Part shown: positions 26,354 through 35,060 of the stretch, one piece after another | How the letters are laid out: the number at the start of each line of letters is the position of its first letter | Numbering within the stretch: position 1 is the stretch's first letter | Assembly (NCBI RefSeq): GCF_016612545.1 | Contig: NZ_JAENRY010000004.1 | Coordinates: 1-64,000, forward strand | Source of the DNA: Streptomyces sp. MBT65 | GTDB lineage: Bacteria; Actinomycetota; Actinomycetes; Streptomycetales; Streptomycetaceae | Reading direction: 5' to 3' | Length of the DNA stretch: 64,000 bases | Program-made: the position numbers and the translations under genes | Notes under the pieces: generated by a model | The model's database searches: none | The model's input: the letters and a program-made list of their open reading frames with translations, nothing else | Told to the model about the DNA's origin: nothing

Positions 26354-28117
26354 ATGAGTCACACCAGGACATCGCTCCTCGCTGCCTTGACGCTGGTCGC
26401 GGCGACGACCGGGACGGCGCTCGTCGTCGGCCAGGCCGGCGCTGCCACCTCGGCCGTCCCCTGCACCGTCGACTACAAGGTGCAGAGCCAGTGGGACACC
26501 GGCTTCACCGCCGCCGTGACCATCACCAACAACGCGGCCGCCAAGTCGAGTTGGGCTGTGAAGTGGTCGTACGCCGGTAATCAGAAGGTCACCAACGCCT
26601 GGAACACGAAGCTCAGCCAGAACGGTGCCGACGTCACCGCCGCCAACGAGAGCTACAACGGCACGCTCGCGAGCGGCGGTTCGGTCAGCTTCGGCTTCAA
26701 CGGCTCCTACAGCGGCACCAACAGCGTGCCCGCCACCTTCACGCTCGACGGCGTCGCCTGCAACGTCGACAACGGCGGCGGTACGGGTGGCGGAACCGGC
26801 GGCGGCACCGGTGGTGGTACCGGCGGCGGTACGGGCGGTGGCGGCGGAGGTGGCGACACGGGCAGCCGCGCCAACAACCCCTACACCGGCGCCAAGGTGT
26901 ACGTGAACCCCGAGTGGTCCGCGAAGGCCGCCGCGGAACCGGGCGGCAGCCGCATCGCCAACCAGCCCACCGCGGTCTGGCTGGACCGTATCGCCGCCAT
27001 CAACGGTGTGAGCGGCGGCATGGGCCTGCGTGCCCATCTCGACGAGGCGTTGAGGCAGAAGGGTTCCGGCGAACTCGTGGTCCAGCTCGTCATCTACGAC
27101 CTGCCCGGCCGTGACTGCGCCGCGCTCGCCTCCAACGGCGAACTGGGACCCAACGACCTCGACAAGTACAAGTCCCAGTACATCGACCCCATCGCGTCGA
27201 TCCTGTCCGACGCCAAGTACGCGGGCCTGCGGATCGCCACGGTCATCGAACCCGACTCGCTGCCGAACCTGGTCACCAACGCCGGCGGCACTGCCACGAC
27301 CACCGACGCCTGCGTGACCATGAAGTCCAACGGCAACTACGAGAAGGGCGTGGGCTACGCCCTGGACAAGCTGGGCGCCGTCCCGAACGTCTACAACTAC
27401 ATCGACGCCGCCCACCACGGCTGGCTCGGCTGGGACAGCAACCTCGATCCCGCGGTGCAGGAGTTCCACAAGGTCGCGACCTCGAACGGCGCGAGCGTGA
27501 ACGACGTGGCCGGCTTCATCGTCAACACCGCCAACTACAGCCCCACCAAGGAGCCGTACCTCAAGGTGACGGACACGGTGAACGGGCAGACCGTACGCCA
27601 GTCGAAGTGGGTGGACTGGAACCAGTACGTGGACGAGCAGTCCTTCGCCCAGGCGCTGCGCGACAAGCTCGTCGCGTCCGGATTCGACTCCGGTCTCGGC
27701 ATGCTGATCGACACCTCACGCAACGGCTGGGGCGGGTCCGCCCGGCCCACCGGACCCGGAGCGCAGAGCACCGTGGACGGGTACGTCGACAGCAGCCGGA
27801 CCGACCGGCGGATCCACGCCGGCAACTGGTGCAACCAGAGCGGCGCGGGCATCGGGGAACGGCCGACCGCGGCTCCGGCCGCCGGCATCGACGCCTACGT
27901 GTGGGTCAAGCCGCCGGGGGAGTCCGACGGCAACAGTGCGGCCGTCCCCAACGACGAGGGCAAGGGCTTCGACCGGATGTGCGACCCGACGTACGGCGGG
28001 AACGCGCGCAACGGCAACAACCCCACGGGCGCGCTGCCGAACTCGCCGCTGGCCGGACACTGGTTCTCCGCCCAGTTCCAGCAGCTGATCCAGAACGCGT
28101 ACCCGCCGTTGTCGTGA
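26354..28117 (+). CDS. Secreted GH6 exocellulase with CBM2
   Basis: A 587-residue secreted cellobiohydrolase. Signal peptide (1-31) ends GQAGAA; CBM2 spans about 35-139; a (GGGT)n linker covers 140-167; GH6 fills 175-587. Catalytic residues align with Trichoderma Cel6A: Asp254 in YDLPGRDCAALAS (D175) and Asp301 in ATVIEPDSLPNLV (D221). Loops near TGPGAQSTVDGYVDSS suggest an exo-acting, tunnel-type enzyme. The ATG at 26354 follows GAGAAGGA. GH6 attacks non-reducing ends, complementing the GH48 enzyme encoded divergently. A 15-bp hairpin ends the transcript. Confidence 0.95.
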   Translation: MSHTRTSLLAALTLVAATTGTALVVGQAGAATSAVPCTVDYKVQSQWDTGFTAAVTITNNAAAKSSWAVKWSYAGNQKVTNAWNTKLSQNGADVTAANESYNGTLASGGSVSFGFNGSYSGTNSVPATFTLDGVACNVDNGGGTGGGTGGGTGGGTGGGTGGGGGGGDTGSRANNPYTGAKVYVNPEWSAKAAAEPGGSRIANQPTAVWLDRIAAINGVSGGMGLRAHLDEALRQKGSGELVVQLVIYDLPGRDCAALASNGELGPNDLDKYKSQYIDPIASILSDAKYAGLRIATVIEPDSLPNLVTNAGGTATTTDACVTMKSNGNYEKGVGYALDKLGAVPNVYNYIDAAHHGWLGWDSNLDPAVQEFHKVATSNGASVNDVAGFIVNTANYSPTKEPYLKVTDTVNGQTVRQSKWVDWNQYVDEQSFAQALRDKLVASGFDSGLGMLIDTSRNGWGGSARPTGPGAQSTVDGYVDSSRTDRRIHAGNWCNQSGAGIGERPTAAPAAGIDAYVWVKPPGESDGNSAAVPNDEGKGFDRMCDPTYGGNARNGNNPTGALPNSPLAGHWFSAQFQQLIQNAYPPLS

Positions 28118-28142
28118 CCTGCCGGCGCGGCGTGTGACCGCC

Positions 28143-28179
28143 GGGATCCGTCCCTCGACCTCACCGAGGGACGGATCCC
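28143..28179 (+). terminator. GH6 terminator, perfect 15-bp stem
   Basis: GGGATCCGTCCCTCG (28143-28157) pairs perfectly with CGAGGGACGGATCCC (28165-28179) around a 7-base loop, 26 bases after the GH6 stop. Confidence 0.85.
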
Positions 28180-28634
28180 AGCGGATCCCGTGCCCCACGG
28201 GCGGCGAGACCGTCCGGAAGCGACGCTCGCGACGCTCAGTGGACGCTCGTTCCGATGAGTCGCCAGATGGGTTGTGGTGCTGGTCAGGCGGCTTGCAGTG
28301 GCGGGGGACAGGTGGTTCTCCAGCCGGTCCCCAAGAGCGACTTGGTACTGCCGCGCTGCATGAGGATCTCCCTGGACCCGCCAGGCGTGCGTCGTTGATG
28401 CGTGTGCTGGGGACGTTCATTTCTCATCGGGCGCGCACGCTGGCACCGGCCCGTACGGAGACGACGGTGGTACTGGAGCGCGGACCGAGAGGCGGCGCCT
28501 TCCCTTCGCGTCTGCCGGTCGCTGCGGTGAGTGCCGGACTTGACGCGATGGCGGTCGCGCTGCTGGCGGCGGTCAACACTGGGGCGCAGACGGACGACGG
28601 CGGGACCCGGGTCGCTCTTGCCGAGATCATTTCG

Positions 28635-28664
28635 GCCGGAGTGCCGGAGTGCCGGAGTGCCGGA
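28635..28664. repeat. Tandem 8-bp repeat
   Basis: The unit CGGAGTGC occurs three times in direct succession, followed by a partial CGGA. Its length (8) is not a multiple of 3, so copy-number change would shift any reading frame across it. Confidence 0.7.
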
Positions 28665-28898
28665 GGATGCGCGGCTCTGTCGTGGTCGAGACTCTCGCGT
28701 CGGCTGTGACCGCGGAGCCCGTGGCTGACGACCAAGTGGTCGGCGCCGTCGCACCAGACATCCGGCCGACCTCGCCCGCCCCGGGCTCTCTGCCGGGGCG
28801 GAGCCGTCTGCTGCCGTTGCGTCGTCCAGGCGGAGCCCGGAGTGCCGGCTGGAGCGTGAACCGTGATGAGCGTCTCATGTTCCGGTCTCCCGCCGGGC

Positions 28899-28930
28899 AA
28901 GATAATTGCCCATCGACGTGCAATTATCTT
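28899..28930. promoter_or_regulatory. AT-rich perfect palindrome upstream of kinase gene
   Basis: AAGATAATTGC (28899-28909) and GCAATTATCTT (28920-28930) are perfect 11-bp arms around a 10-bp spacer, 83 bases before the kinase GTG. In DNA of about 70 % GC such an A/T-rich dyad is striking and has the geometry of a dimeric repressor site (MarR-like). No regulator gene is adjacent. Confidence 0.6.
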
Positions 28931-29012
28931 TCCTGTGCTCCTGGCTTCATGGACGGCGCGCTCGTCGCGTCAGATCCCGGCCCCGACTTCCGACCCTCTG
29001 TGGAGAAGCGCA

Positions 29013-30980
29013 GTGAATCTCGGCGGACCAGACGACCTGACGCTCCCCCGGCAGGGGCACCCGGTGGCCCTCATCGCCGGCCGGTACGAGCTGCGATATC
29101 TGCTCGGCTCCGGCGGTATGGCCGAGGTGCATCTCGCGCACGATCTCCGGCTCGACCGCAGTGTGGCCGTGAAGACCCTGCGCGGCGACCTCGCCCACGA
29201 ACCGGCGCTTCAGGAACGGTTCCGCAGGGAGGCGCAGTCCACCGCTTCCCTCAACCATCCCGCTATCGCCGCGGTGTACGACACGGGGGAGGACGTGGCT
29301 TACGGCGGGTCCCGGTTGCCGTACCTCGTGATGGAGTACGTCGACGGGACCACCCTGCGCGACGCCCTGCACTCCGGGCCGCCGATGACCGCCGAACGGG
29401 CCCTCCAAGTGACGGCCGGAGTGCTGCGAGCTCTGGCTCACTCGCATCAACACGGCATCGTGCACCGGGACATCAAGCCGGCCAACGTCATGCTGAACCG
29501 GGCCGGAGAAGTCAAGGTCATGGACTTCGGGATCGCCCGGGACGCTCGGGACGTCGGCATGACGCAGACGTCGGTCGTGATCGGGACCGCCCAGTACCTC
29601 TCGCCGGAACAAGCGATGGGACGGGAGACCGACGCGCGGTCCGACCTGTACTCCATCGGCTGCCTGCTGTACGAACTGCTGACCTTCCGCACGCCGTTCA
29701 CCGGCGAAACGCCGATGGCGTTGATGTACCAGCACACCCAGGAAGTCCCGTGCCCGCCGAGCCTCTACAACCCTGAGGTCGGCCCCCAGGTGGACACGAT
29801 CGTTCTGCGCGCCCTGGAGAAGGATCCCGGATACCGCTACCAGTCCGCCGAGGAGATGCTCGCCGACATCGAGGCGTTCCTCGGTACGGGCCTGCGCATG
29901 CCGGGCGCCGAACTCCCGCCGGGGGAGGGCGACTTCCCGTACGACGACGCCGACCAGGAAGAGAAGAGCGGCCGGCGCAGGGGAACCGTCGTGCTGATCA
30001 CGGCGGGCGTCGCCGTCGTCGTCCTGGCGTTGGTGTGGGGCTGGTTCATGTTCGGGCGTGGTGCGGCCGACGACGGCAGGACCGGCGTACCCGACCTTGT
30101 GGGTCAGAGTCTGGAGGAGGCGCGGCGTACCGCGGAGAACGTCGACCTCACCGTCACCGTCGACAAGCGGGAGCCTTGCGCGGACCAGCCGAGCGGCCAC
30201 ATCTGCGAGCAGAGCCCCGTGGAAGGGGAACTCGCCAAGGGCGAGGCGGTCTCGGTCACCGTGTCCACGGGGGCGCCCAAGGTCGAGGTGCCGGACGTCA
30301 CGGACAAGGACGAGGACGACGCGTCCCGGATCCTGGAGGACAAGGGATTCAAGGTGAAGCTCCGGCACGTCACATCCGGCAGCGAGGATCCCGGAACCGT
30401 CCTCAAGCAGGACCCGGAGGGCGGTGAGAAGGCCGAGAAGGGCACCGAGATCACCCTCACGGTGGCCAAGGAGGCGCAGAGGGCCACGGTTCCGGACCTC
30501 ACGGGTGCGACCGTGAGCGAGGCCCGGAAGCTGCTGGCCGCACAGGATCTGAGACTGGGCAGTACGACCGAGGTCGAGAGCGACGCCGAGTCGGGGACCG
30601 TGGTGGGACAGAGCGTCGCTTCCGGCGACGAGGTCGAGCCGGGTACGGCGATCGGCGTGAAGATCGCCAAGGCCGTGCAGACCGTGCAGATCCCCACCGA
30701 CATCCTCGGCAAGACCCTTGCCGAAGTCCAGGACGAACTGGACGCCCTCGGTCTCCAGGTCGCCGTCTCCACTGGATCCTCCCAGGCGTCCGACGCGGTG
30801 GTGACGTCGAGCACTCCAGCCGCGGGGAGCGAGGTGGAGGCGGGAAGCGCCGTGGTCGTCGTCACTCAGGACGCCGGCAAGGACCAGTCGGACGGGGGCG
30901 CGACGCCGGGCGGAGACACGAGTGGCGGCACGGAGGCCACGGCGCGTCAGTTGCTGCCGGTCCTCCCGATCCCGAGATGA
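29013..30980 (+). CDS. PASTA-domain Ser/Thr protein kinase (PknB type)
   Basis: A 655-residue membrane kinase. Cytoplasmic Hanks-type domain: GSGGMAEVHLAHD (P-loop), AVKTLRGD (Lys), HRDIKPANVMLN, DFGIAR and the SPEQAMG activation segment end. A single transmembrane helix (VVLITAGVAVVVLALVWGWF) leads to four extracellular PASTA repeats beginning VPDLVGQ, VPDVTDK, VPDLTGA and IPTDILG. PASTA domains sense muropeptides or lipid II, and PknB-type kinases coordinate cell wall growth. The GTG at 29013 follows GTGGAGAAG. It is not in the usual division cluster, so it is probably a paralogue. The conserved motifs are complete, so an active kinase is expected. Confidence 0.93.
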   Translation: MNLGGPDDLTLPRQGHPVALIAGRYELRYLLGSGGMAEVHLAHDLRLDRSVAVKTLRGDLAHEPALQERFRREAQSTASLNHPAIAAVYDTGEDVAYGGSRLPYLVMEYVDGTTLRDALHSGPPMTAERALQVTAGVLRALAHSHQHGIVHRDIKPANVMLNRAGEVKVMDFGIARDARDVGMTQTSVVIGTAQYLSPEQAMGRETDARSDLYSIGCLLYELLTFRTPFTGETPMALMYQHTQEVPCPPSLYNPEVGPQVDTIVLRALEKDPGYRYQSAEEMLADIEAFLGTGLRMPGAELPPGEGDFPYDDADQEEKSGRRRGTVVLITAGVAVVVLALVWGWFMFGRGAADDGRTGVPDLVGQSLEEARRTAENVDLTVTVDKREPCADQPSGHICEQSPVEGELAKGEAVSVTVSTGAPKVEVPDVTDKDEDDASRILEDKGFKVKLRHVTSGSEDPGTVLKQDPEGGEKAEKGTEITLTVAKEAQRATVPDLTGATVSEARKLLAAQDLRLGSTTEVESDAESGTVVGQSVASGDEVEPGTAIGVKIAKAVQTVQIPTDILGKTLAEVQDELDALGLQVAVSTGSSQASDAVVTSSTPAAGSEVEAGSAVVVVTQDAGKDQSDGGATPGGDTSGGTEATARQLLPVLPIPR

Positions 30981-31203
30981 CGCCCGGCCCGGTGGACGCC
31001 CGTCGGCGACGCGCGCCATCAAGGCCCACCTGCTGGCCCCCTGACCATGGTCAACTCCGGGATCCGGGCCGACGACGGCACCGTCGCCACCGCCGTCCCG
31101 ATCGCCGCCGGAGTCGACCAGTGCCGCCGCCGCGGTCCGCCGTCCGCACGGAACCAGGCCGCTCCACTCGCCCCACCGACCCCAGTGAAGGAGGGCATCG
31201 CCC

Positions 31204-32112
31204 TTGTCCACGTCCCAGCACAGGCACGACGACGGCTCGCAGTACGAGCCCCACTACCCCTCTTATGACAGCTACGGCTACGGCTACCGCTACGGCTCTC
31301 AGGACGAGGCCACTCTGTACGAACCGTACGCATCGCCCGGGCTCCGGCGGAGTCGGCGGCGCCCCCTCGCTGTCGCGACCGCCGCTCTCGTCGCGCTGGC
31401 CGTCCTTTCCGTTGCCGTCGACCGGGTCGTAGCAGCACGCATAGAGTCACGCACGGCCAAGGCGTTCCAGGAGGGCATGGACACGCCTCTGCCTCCGCAG
31501 GTCCACGTCCGAGGCTTCCCCGTCCTGCCCCAGGCGGCCTCCGGAACCCTGCGACACGTGGACATCATCGCTCACGACATACCGGCCCAGGGGGCCACCC
31601 GCCCACTGCCGGTATCCGAACTCTCCCTCCGGCTCCAGGGGTTGACGAAGTCGGACGACGACAGTGAGGCACGGGCCGGCAGTGCCGAGGCGACCGCCTT
31701 CCTGTCCTACACGGACGTGTCGAACACCCTTGGGTTGGAGATCTCCCAGGGCAGCCGCCCGGGTCAGGTGAGGGCGGTGGTCCTCGTCCCCCTCGGGAAG
31801 CAGGTCACTGTGACGACTACCGTCACGGCGGACTCGGGCAATCGCATCGCCTTCAAGGACTTCGACGTCACGGCCGGTGCGCTGCCTGCCCCCGGGAGCG
31901 CGGCGCTGGACAAGGTCTTCGAGCAGCCCATCCAGCTGCGGAACATCCCCCACGGCCTGAACCTGCGCTCGGTCACCACCACGACCGACGGCCTGATCGC
32001 CCACTTCTCGGGTCACTCGGTCACCTTCCGAGCCGATGACGCCCCGCAGGACGGCGACGGGGGATCCGACGCTGTGGTTCGGCGCGTTTCGGCTCTCCAA
32101 CCAGGCCGGTGA
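31204..32112 (+). CDS. DUF2993 / LmeA-like membrane-anchored protein
   Basis: A 302-residue protein with a Tyr/Gly-rich cytoplasmic tail (repeated SYGYGYRYG-like stretch), a transmembrane helix (LAVATAALVALAVLSVAV) and an extracytoplasmic DUF2993 domain typified by VHVRGFPVLPQAASGTLRHV. The mycobacterial member LmeA binds phosphatidylinositides and supports lipomannan elongation. The start is TTG at 31204 after GAAGGAGG; no ATG or GTG fits better. It follows the PASTA kinase by 223 bases, so both may serve the cell envelope. The precise ligand in this organism is unknown. Confidence 0.85.
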   Translation: MSTSQHRHDDGSQYEPHYPSYDSYGYGYRYGSQDEATLYEPYASPGLRRSRRRPLAVATAALVALAVLSVAVDRVVAARIESRTAKAFQEGMDTPLPPQVHVRGFPVLPQAASGTLRHVDIIAHDIPAQGATRPLPVSELSLRLQGLTKSDDDSEARAGSAEATAFLSYTDVSNTLGLEISQGSRPGQVRAVVLVPLGKQVTVTTTVTADSGNRIAFKDFDVTAGALPAPGSAALDKVFEQPIQLRNIPHGLNLRSVTTTTDGLIAHFSGHSVTFRADDAPQDGDGGSDAVVRRVSALQPGR

Positions 32113-32189
32113 CGTTCGCTGTTCCGCGCGGGATGGACTGGGCGTTCACCACGACGGAATCGAGCCCGTCGTGCGGCGGTGTCGACCAC

Positions 32190-32825
32190 TCAGCCAAGGT
32201 CGGGCAGCGGCCGACGGGCGACCTCGTGGGCTTCGTTCGGTGGTACGCCCAGCATGCGCAGGACCATCTCGGCGAGACTGACCGCGGCCTCGTCACCGTC
32301 CAGTTCGGGGCGGGCGAACCGCAGCTCCACGAGTGACAGCAGGGTCCCGCCCAGCGCCGAGAGGGCCACGACCGGCTCGACGGCGGTGAAGCGGCCTGAG
32401 GCGATGCCGACCTGAAGATCGCGCAGCGCGCGGGTCGCCAGGCCGTTGTCCGAGTAGAGGTGGCCGAGGCCGCGCCGGCGCAGCACCTGCATGAGTTCCG
32501 GGTGGGAGTCGGCCATGCGGGCGCTGAGCCGGAAGCCGGCCGTGACGAGTTCCGCGGGGTCGTCGATCCCGTTCAGCCGCTCGTCGAAGGCCTGGCCGAA
32601 CTCCTCCAGGGCGTCCACCACCGCTGTCTCGAACAGTTCCGTCTTGGACTCGAAGTGGTTGTAGAAGGAGCCGAAGCCGACGTCGGCGCGTTCGGCGATC
32701 GCCTGGATGCTGACGCTGGTGTCTCCGGTCTCGGCGAGTATCTGCCGGGCGGCGCGGACGAGCGCTCTGCGGGTTTCGGCGCGGCGCCGTTCGAACCGGT
32801 TGCCGGGCGGGGCTGAGGTGGACAT
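32190..32825 (-). CDS. TetR-family regulator of aromatic operon
   Basis: A 211-residue TetR protein with HTH TRRALVRAARQILAETGDTS ... VGFGSFYNHFESKTELF and a C-terminal domain ending PPNEAHEVARRPLPDLG. It is divergent from the dioxygenase-led operon, with 135 bases between starts. A TTGACG-N7-CGTCAA dyad in that gap overlaps a candidate -35 element, so the protein probably represses the operon until an aromatic substrate or intermediate binds. It resembles regulators next to 3-hydroxyphenylpropionate-type or steroid catabolic genes, but the effector cannot be named. Confidence 0.9.
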   Translation of the reverse strand: MSTSAPPGNRFERRRAETRRALVRAARQILAETGDTSVSIQAIAERADVGFGSFYNHFESKTELFETAVVDALEEFGQAFDERLNGIDDPAELVTAGFRLSARMADSHPELMQVLRRRGLGHLYSDNGLATRALRDLQVGIASGRFTAVEPVVALSALGGTLLSLVELRFARPELDGDEAAVSLAEMVLRMLGVPPNEAHEVARRPLPDLG

Positions 32826-32897
32826 GGGCCGAGTCTAGCTGCGGTTCCAGGGCCGCCGCAGTTCTGATGAATCCATCACTTACTCTCGCTCCAGCTA

Positions 32898-32916
32898 TTG
32901 ACGATGCTTCCGTCAA
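32898..32916. promoter_or_regulatory. Candidate TetR operator over -35
   Basis: TTGACG (32898-32903) and CGTCAA (32911-32916) form a dyad with a 7-bp spacer. The left arm is itself a near-consensus -35 for the plus-strand operon, with GATGAT 17 bases downstream as a weak -10. Binding here would block the dioxygenase promoter. Confidence 0.5.
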
Positions 32917-32960
32917 GGCTGATGATTTCCTCATTACGGCAATGTTGCTCGGAGGGCACC

Positions 32961-34106
32961 ATGTCTGAAACACGCGTGGCCGGAGCCGCCGTCGCGACAC
33001 CCCACCAGGACCTTCACAGCGAGAAGGGCGCCCTGCGCGGCGAGCACCCCGGGCGCTCCCGGAACCCGGTGATCAAGGTGGCGGACCTGGCCTGGCTGGA
33101 GTTCGAGAAGCCCGACCTGGAGCGGGCCGAGGTCTTCGCCCGTGACTTCGGCTTCGGTGTCGCCGCTCGCACGGAGCGGGAGCTGTGGCTGCGGGGCACG
33201 TTCGCGGGCTCGCCCTGCATGGTGATCCGGCGCGGTCGTACGTCCCGTTTCGTCGGCCCGGCGTTCCGCGCCGCCGAGCGCGCCGATCTGGACCGGCTGG
33301 CCCGGGCGACGGGCACGGATGTACGGGACGCGGACGTGCCCGGCGGAGGCGAGGCGGTCGTTCTGCTCGACCCGTCCGGCTTCCCGGTGCGGGTGGTGCA
33401 CTGCGCCGAGTCGCTCCCGGCGCAGCCCGAACAGCGGCCGCTGTCACTGAACTTCGGCACGGACCACCGTCGTACGAACGTCGCGCAGCGTCCGCCCCGG
33501 GAGCCGTCCCGGATCCAGCGGCTGGGTCATGTGGTGCTGGAGACAAGGGTGTTCGGCCGCGCGCTGGACTGGTACCTGGACACGCTCGGCATGATCGTGT
33601 CCGACTTCCTGTTCCTGGACGGGCAGCGCGAGCGGGGTCCGACGATGGCGTTCGTCCGCTGCGACCTGGGCGGCGTGCCCGCCGACCACCACACCCTGGC
33701 GATGCATCTGGGCCCGGGTAACGGCTATGTCCACTCCGCCTACCAGGTGACCGACCTGGACGCGATCGCGGTGGGCGGCGAGTACCTCAACGAGCGCGGA
33801 TACCAGCGCAGTTGGGGCATCGGACGGCACATCCAGGGCAGCCAGCTCTTCGACTACTGGCGCGATCCCGACCGCTTCATGCTGGAGCACTTCGCCGACG
33901 GCGACCTGTTCTCCCACGACGTGGAACCCGGCTGGGCACCGATGTCGGCGAGCGGACTGGCCCAGTGGGGACCGCCGGCCACCCGCGACTTCCTCGGCAC
34001 GAACCCGTCGCCCGCGAAGGTCCGTGAAGTACTGCACGCCCTGCGCGGCGACAACGAACTCGACCCCGCACGTCTGCTGGGCCTGATGAAAGCGATGACC
34101 TCATGA
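32961..34106 (+). CDS. Type I extradiol ring-cleavage dioxygenase (VOC)
   Basis: A 381-residue two-domain vicinal-oxygen-chelate protein. The C-terminal domain carries the Fe(II) ligands expected for type I extradiol dioxygenases: His in RLGHVVLETRVF, His in ADHHTLAMHLG and Glu in RFMLEHFADGD; the N-terminal domain lacks them, as usual. The ATG at 32961 follows GGAGGGCACC. It probably opens a catechol-type ring made by the FAD hydroxylase encoded two genes downstream. The stop overlaps the next ATG (ATGA). Relatives act on 2,3-dihydroxyphenylpropionate, biphenyl diols or steroid catechols; the actual substrate is open. Confidence 0.85.
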   Translation: MSETRVAGAAVATPHQDLHSEKGALRGEHPGRSRNPVIKVADLAWLEFEKPDLERAEVFARDFGFGVAARTERELWLRGTFAGSPCMVIRRGRTSRFVGPAFRAAERADLDRLARATGTDVRDADVPGGGEAVVLLDPSGFPVRVVHCAESLPAQPEQRPLSLNFGTDHRRTNVAQRPPREPSRIQRLGHVVLETRVFGRALDWYLDTLGMIVSDFLFLDGQRERGPTMAFVRCDLGGVPADHHTLAMHLGPGNGYVHSAYQVTDLDAIAVGGEYLNERGYQRSWGIGRHIQGSQLFDYWRDPDRFMLEHFADGDLFSHDVEPGWAPMSASGLAQWGPPATRDFLGTNPSPAKVREVLHALRGDNELDPARLLGLMKAMTS

Positions 34107-35041
34107 GCACCAACGTCCTGCGTACCGCCGACGGTTGGTGGGTGGTGCGTGACGCGCGCGCTGTTCGCGTCGACACCAAGGCCGTCACAACTGCCGAGCT
34201 GCTGGCAGACCGGGCCGCCATCGGCGAGGCCGCCGGTTCAGGTGAGGCGGGCACTCCCGTCGCCGACCTGGTCGCACTCTCCCCGGTCACCACGCCCTGC
34301 CGGGTCGTCGCCCAGATGGTCAACTACCGCAGCCACGCCCGCGATTCGGGCTTCACCGGCGACGTCCCGCCCACCTTTTTCCGCAAGGCGTCCGGCTCGG
34401 TCAGCAGCCCCGGCGAGGCCATCGTCCGGCCCTCACACGTGAACTTCCTCGACTACGAGGTCGAGTTGGGCCTGGTCATGGGGGAATCGCTGCCGCTGGG
34501 CACCGTGGTGGAGGAACGGGACCTGCCGTCGTACGTCGCCGGGCTCGTCGTCACCAACGACGTCAGCGCGCGCGACGTACAGCTGACCAAGACGCAGTTC
34601 TACGAGAGCAAGTCGTACCCCACGTTCACGCCGACCGGGCCCTACCTCTGTCTGCTGGAGCCGGAGGACTTCGCCCATCTCCTGGATCTGCGGCTGAGGT
34701 TGAGCGTCAACGGGGAGCTGAGGCAGGACCGCACCCTCGCCGACATGATCGTGCGTCCGGCGCAGGCCCTCACTCTGCTGGCCCGGTTCCAGACCCTCGA
34801 CCCCGGCGACCTGCTGCTGACCGGCACCCCCGGTGGCACGGCCCTGAAGGCCCCGCCCAAGGCGGTCGAGAAGATCGGCGCGCTGCTGCCGCCCGCCGTG
34901 AAGTGGAAAGCGTTCTTCAAGACCCAGGCCAGGAACCCCCACTACCTGCACAAGGGCGACGTAGTCACCGCCACCATCGCCACCCCGGACGGCCGCATCG
35001 ACCTGGGCGAGCAGCACACGCCCGTGACCGACGCGAACTGA
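34103..35041 (+). CDS. Fumarylacetoacetase-family hydrolase
   Basis: A 312-residue FAH-superfamily enzyme. The metal-binding core is LDYEVELGLVMGESLPLG (Asp/Glu/Glu ligands), followed by VVTNDVSARDVQL and the C-terminal DLLLTGTPGGTALK. Members cleave C-C bonds of acylpyruvates, fumarylpyruvate or fumarylacetoacetate, or hydrate 2-oxopentenoates. The ATG overlaps the dioxygenase stop, so ring cleavage and C-C hydrolysis are translationally coupled. The acetoacetyl-CoA synthetase gene in the same operon favours a reaction that releases acetoacetate, which is an inference. Confidence 0.87.
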   Translation: MSTNVLRTADGWWVVRDARAVRVDTKAVTTAELLADRAAIGEAAGSGEAGTPVADLVALSPVTTPCRVVAQMVNYRSHARDSGFTGDVPPTFFRKASGSVSSPGEAIVRPSHVNFLDYEVELGLVMGESLPLGTVVEERDLPSYVAGLVVTNDVSARDVQLTKTQFYESKSYPTFTPTGPYLCLLEPEDFAHLLDLRLRLSVNGELRQDRTLADMIVRPAQALTLLARFQTLDPGDLLLTGTPGGTALKAPPKAVEKIGALLPPAVKWKAFFKTQARNPHYLHKGDVVTATIATPDGRIDLGEQHTPVTDAN

Positions 35042-35060
35042 GAGCCGAAGTGAGCCGCAC

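Larger units (their letters stand above)
28118..29012. other. Gene-poor region between GH6 and kinase genes
   Basis: About 895 bases with no confident gene. It holds the GH6 terminator, a three-copy 8-bp repeat and an AT-rich palindrome. A plus-strand frame from ATG 28398 to 28709 (start MRVLGTFISHRARTLAPAR, then LPVAAVSAGLDAMAVALLAA) looks partly coding, but it has no ribosome-binding site and a third-position GC of only about 70 %, and its end runs into the repeat. I treat it as a possible relic. Confidence 0.4.

Noticed and set aside
26768-26850. Repeats of GGCGGTACC-like units as a possible noncoding repeat
   Set aside because: They lie inside the GH6 gene and encode the Gly-Gly-Gly-Thr linker.
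28284-28754. Minus-strand open frame in the gene-poor region
   Set aside because: Highly Arg-rich translation, no ribosome-binding site, and it spans the tandem repeat.
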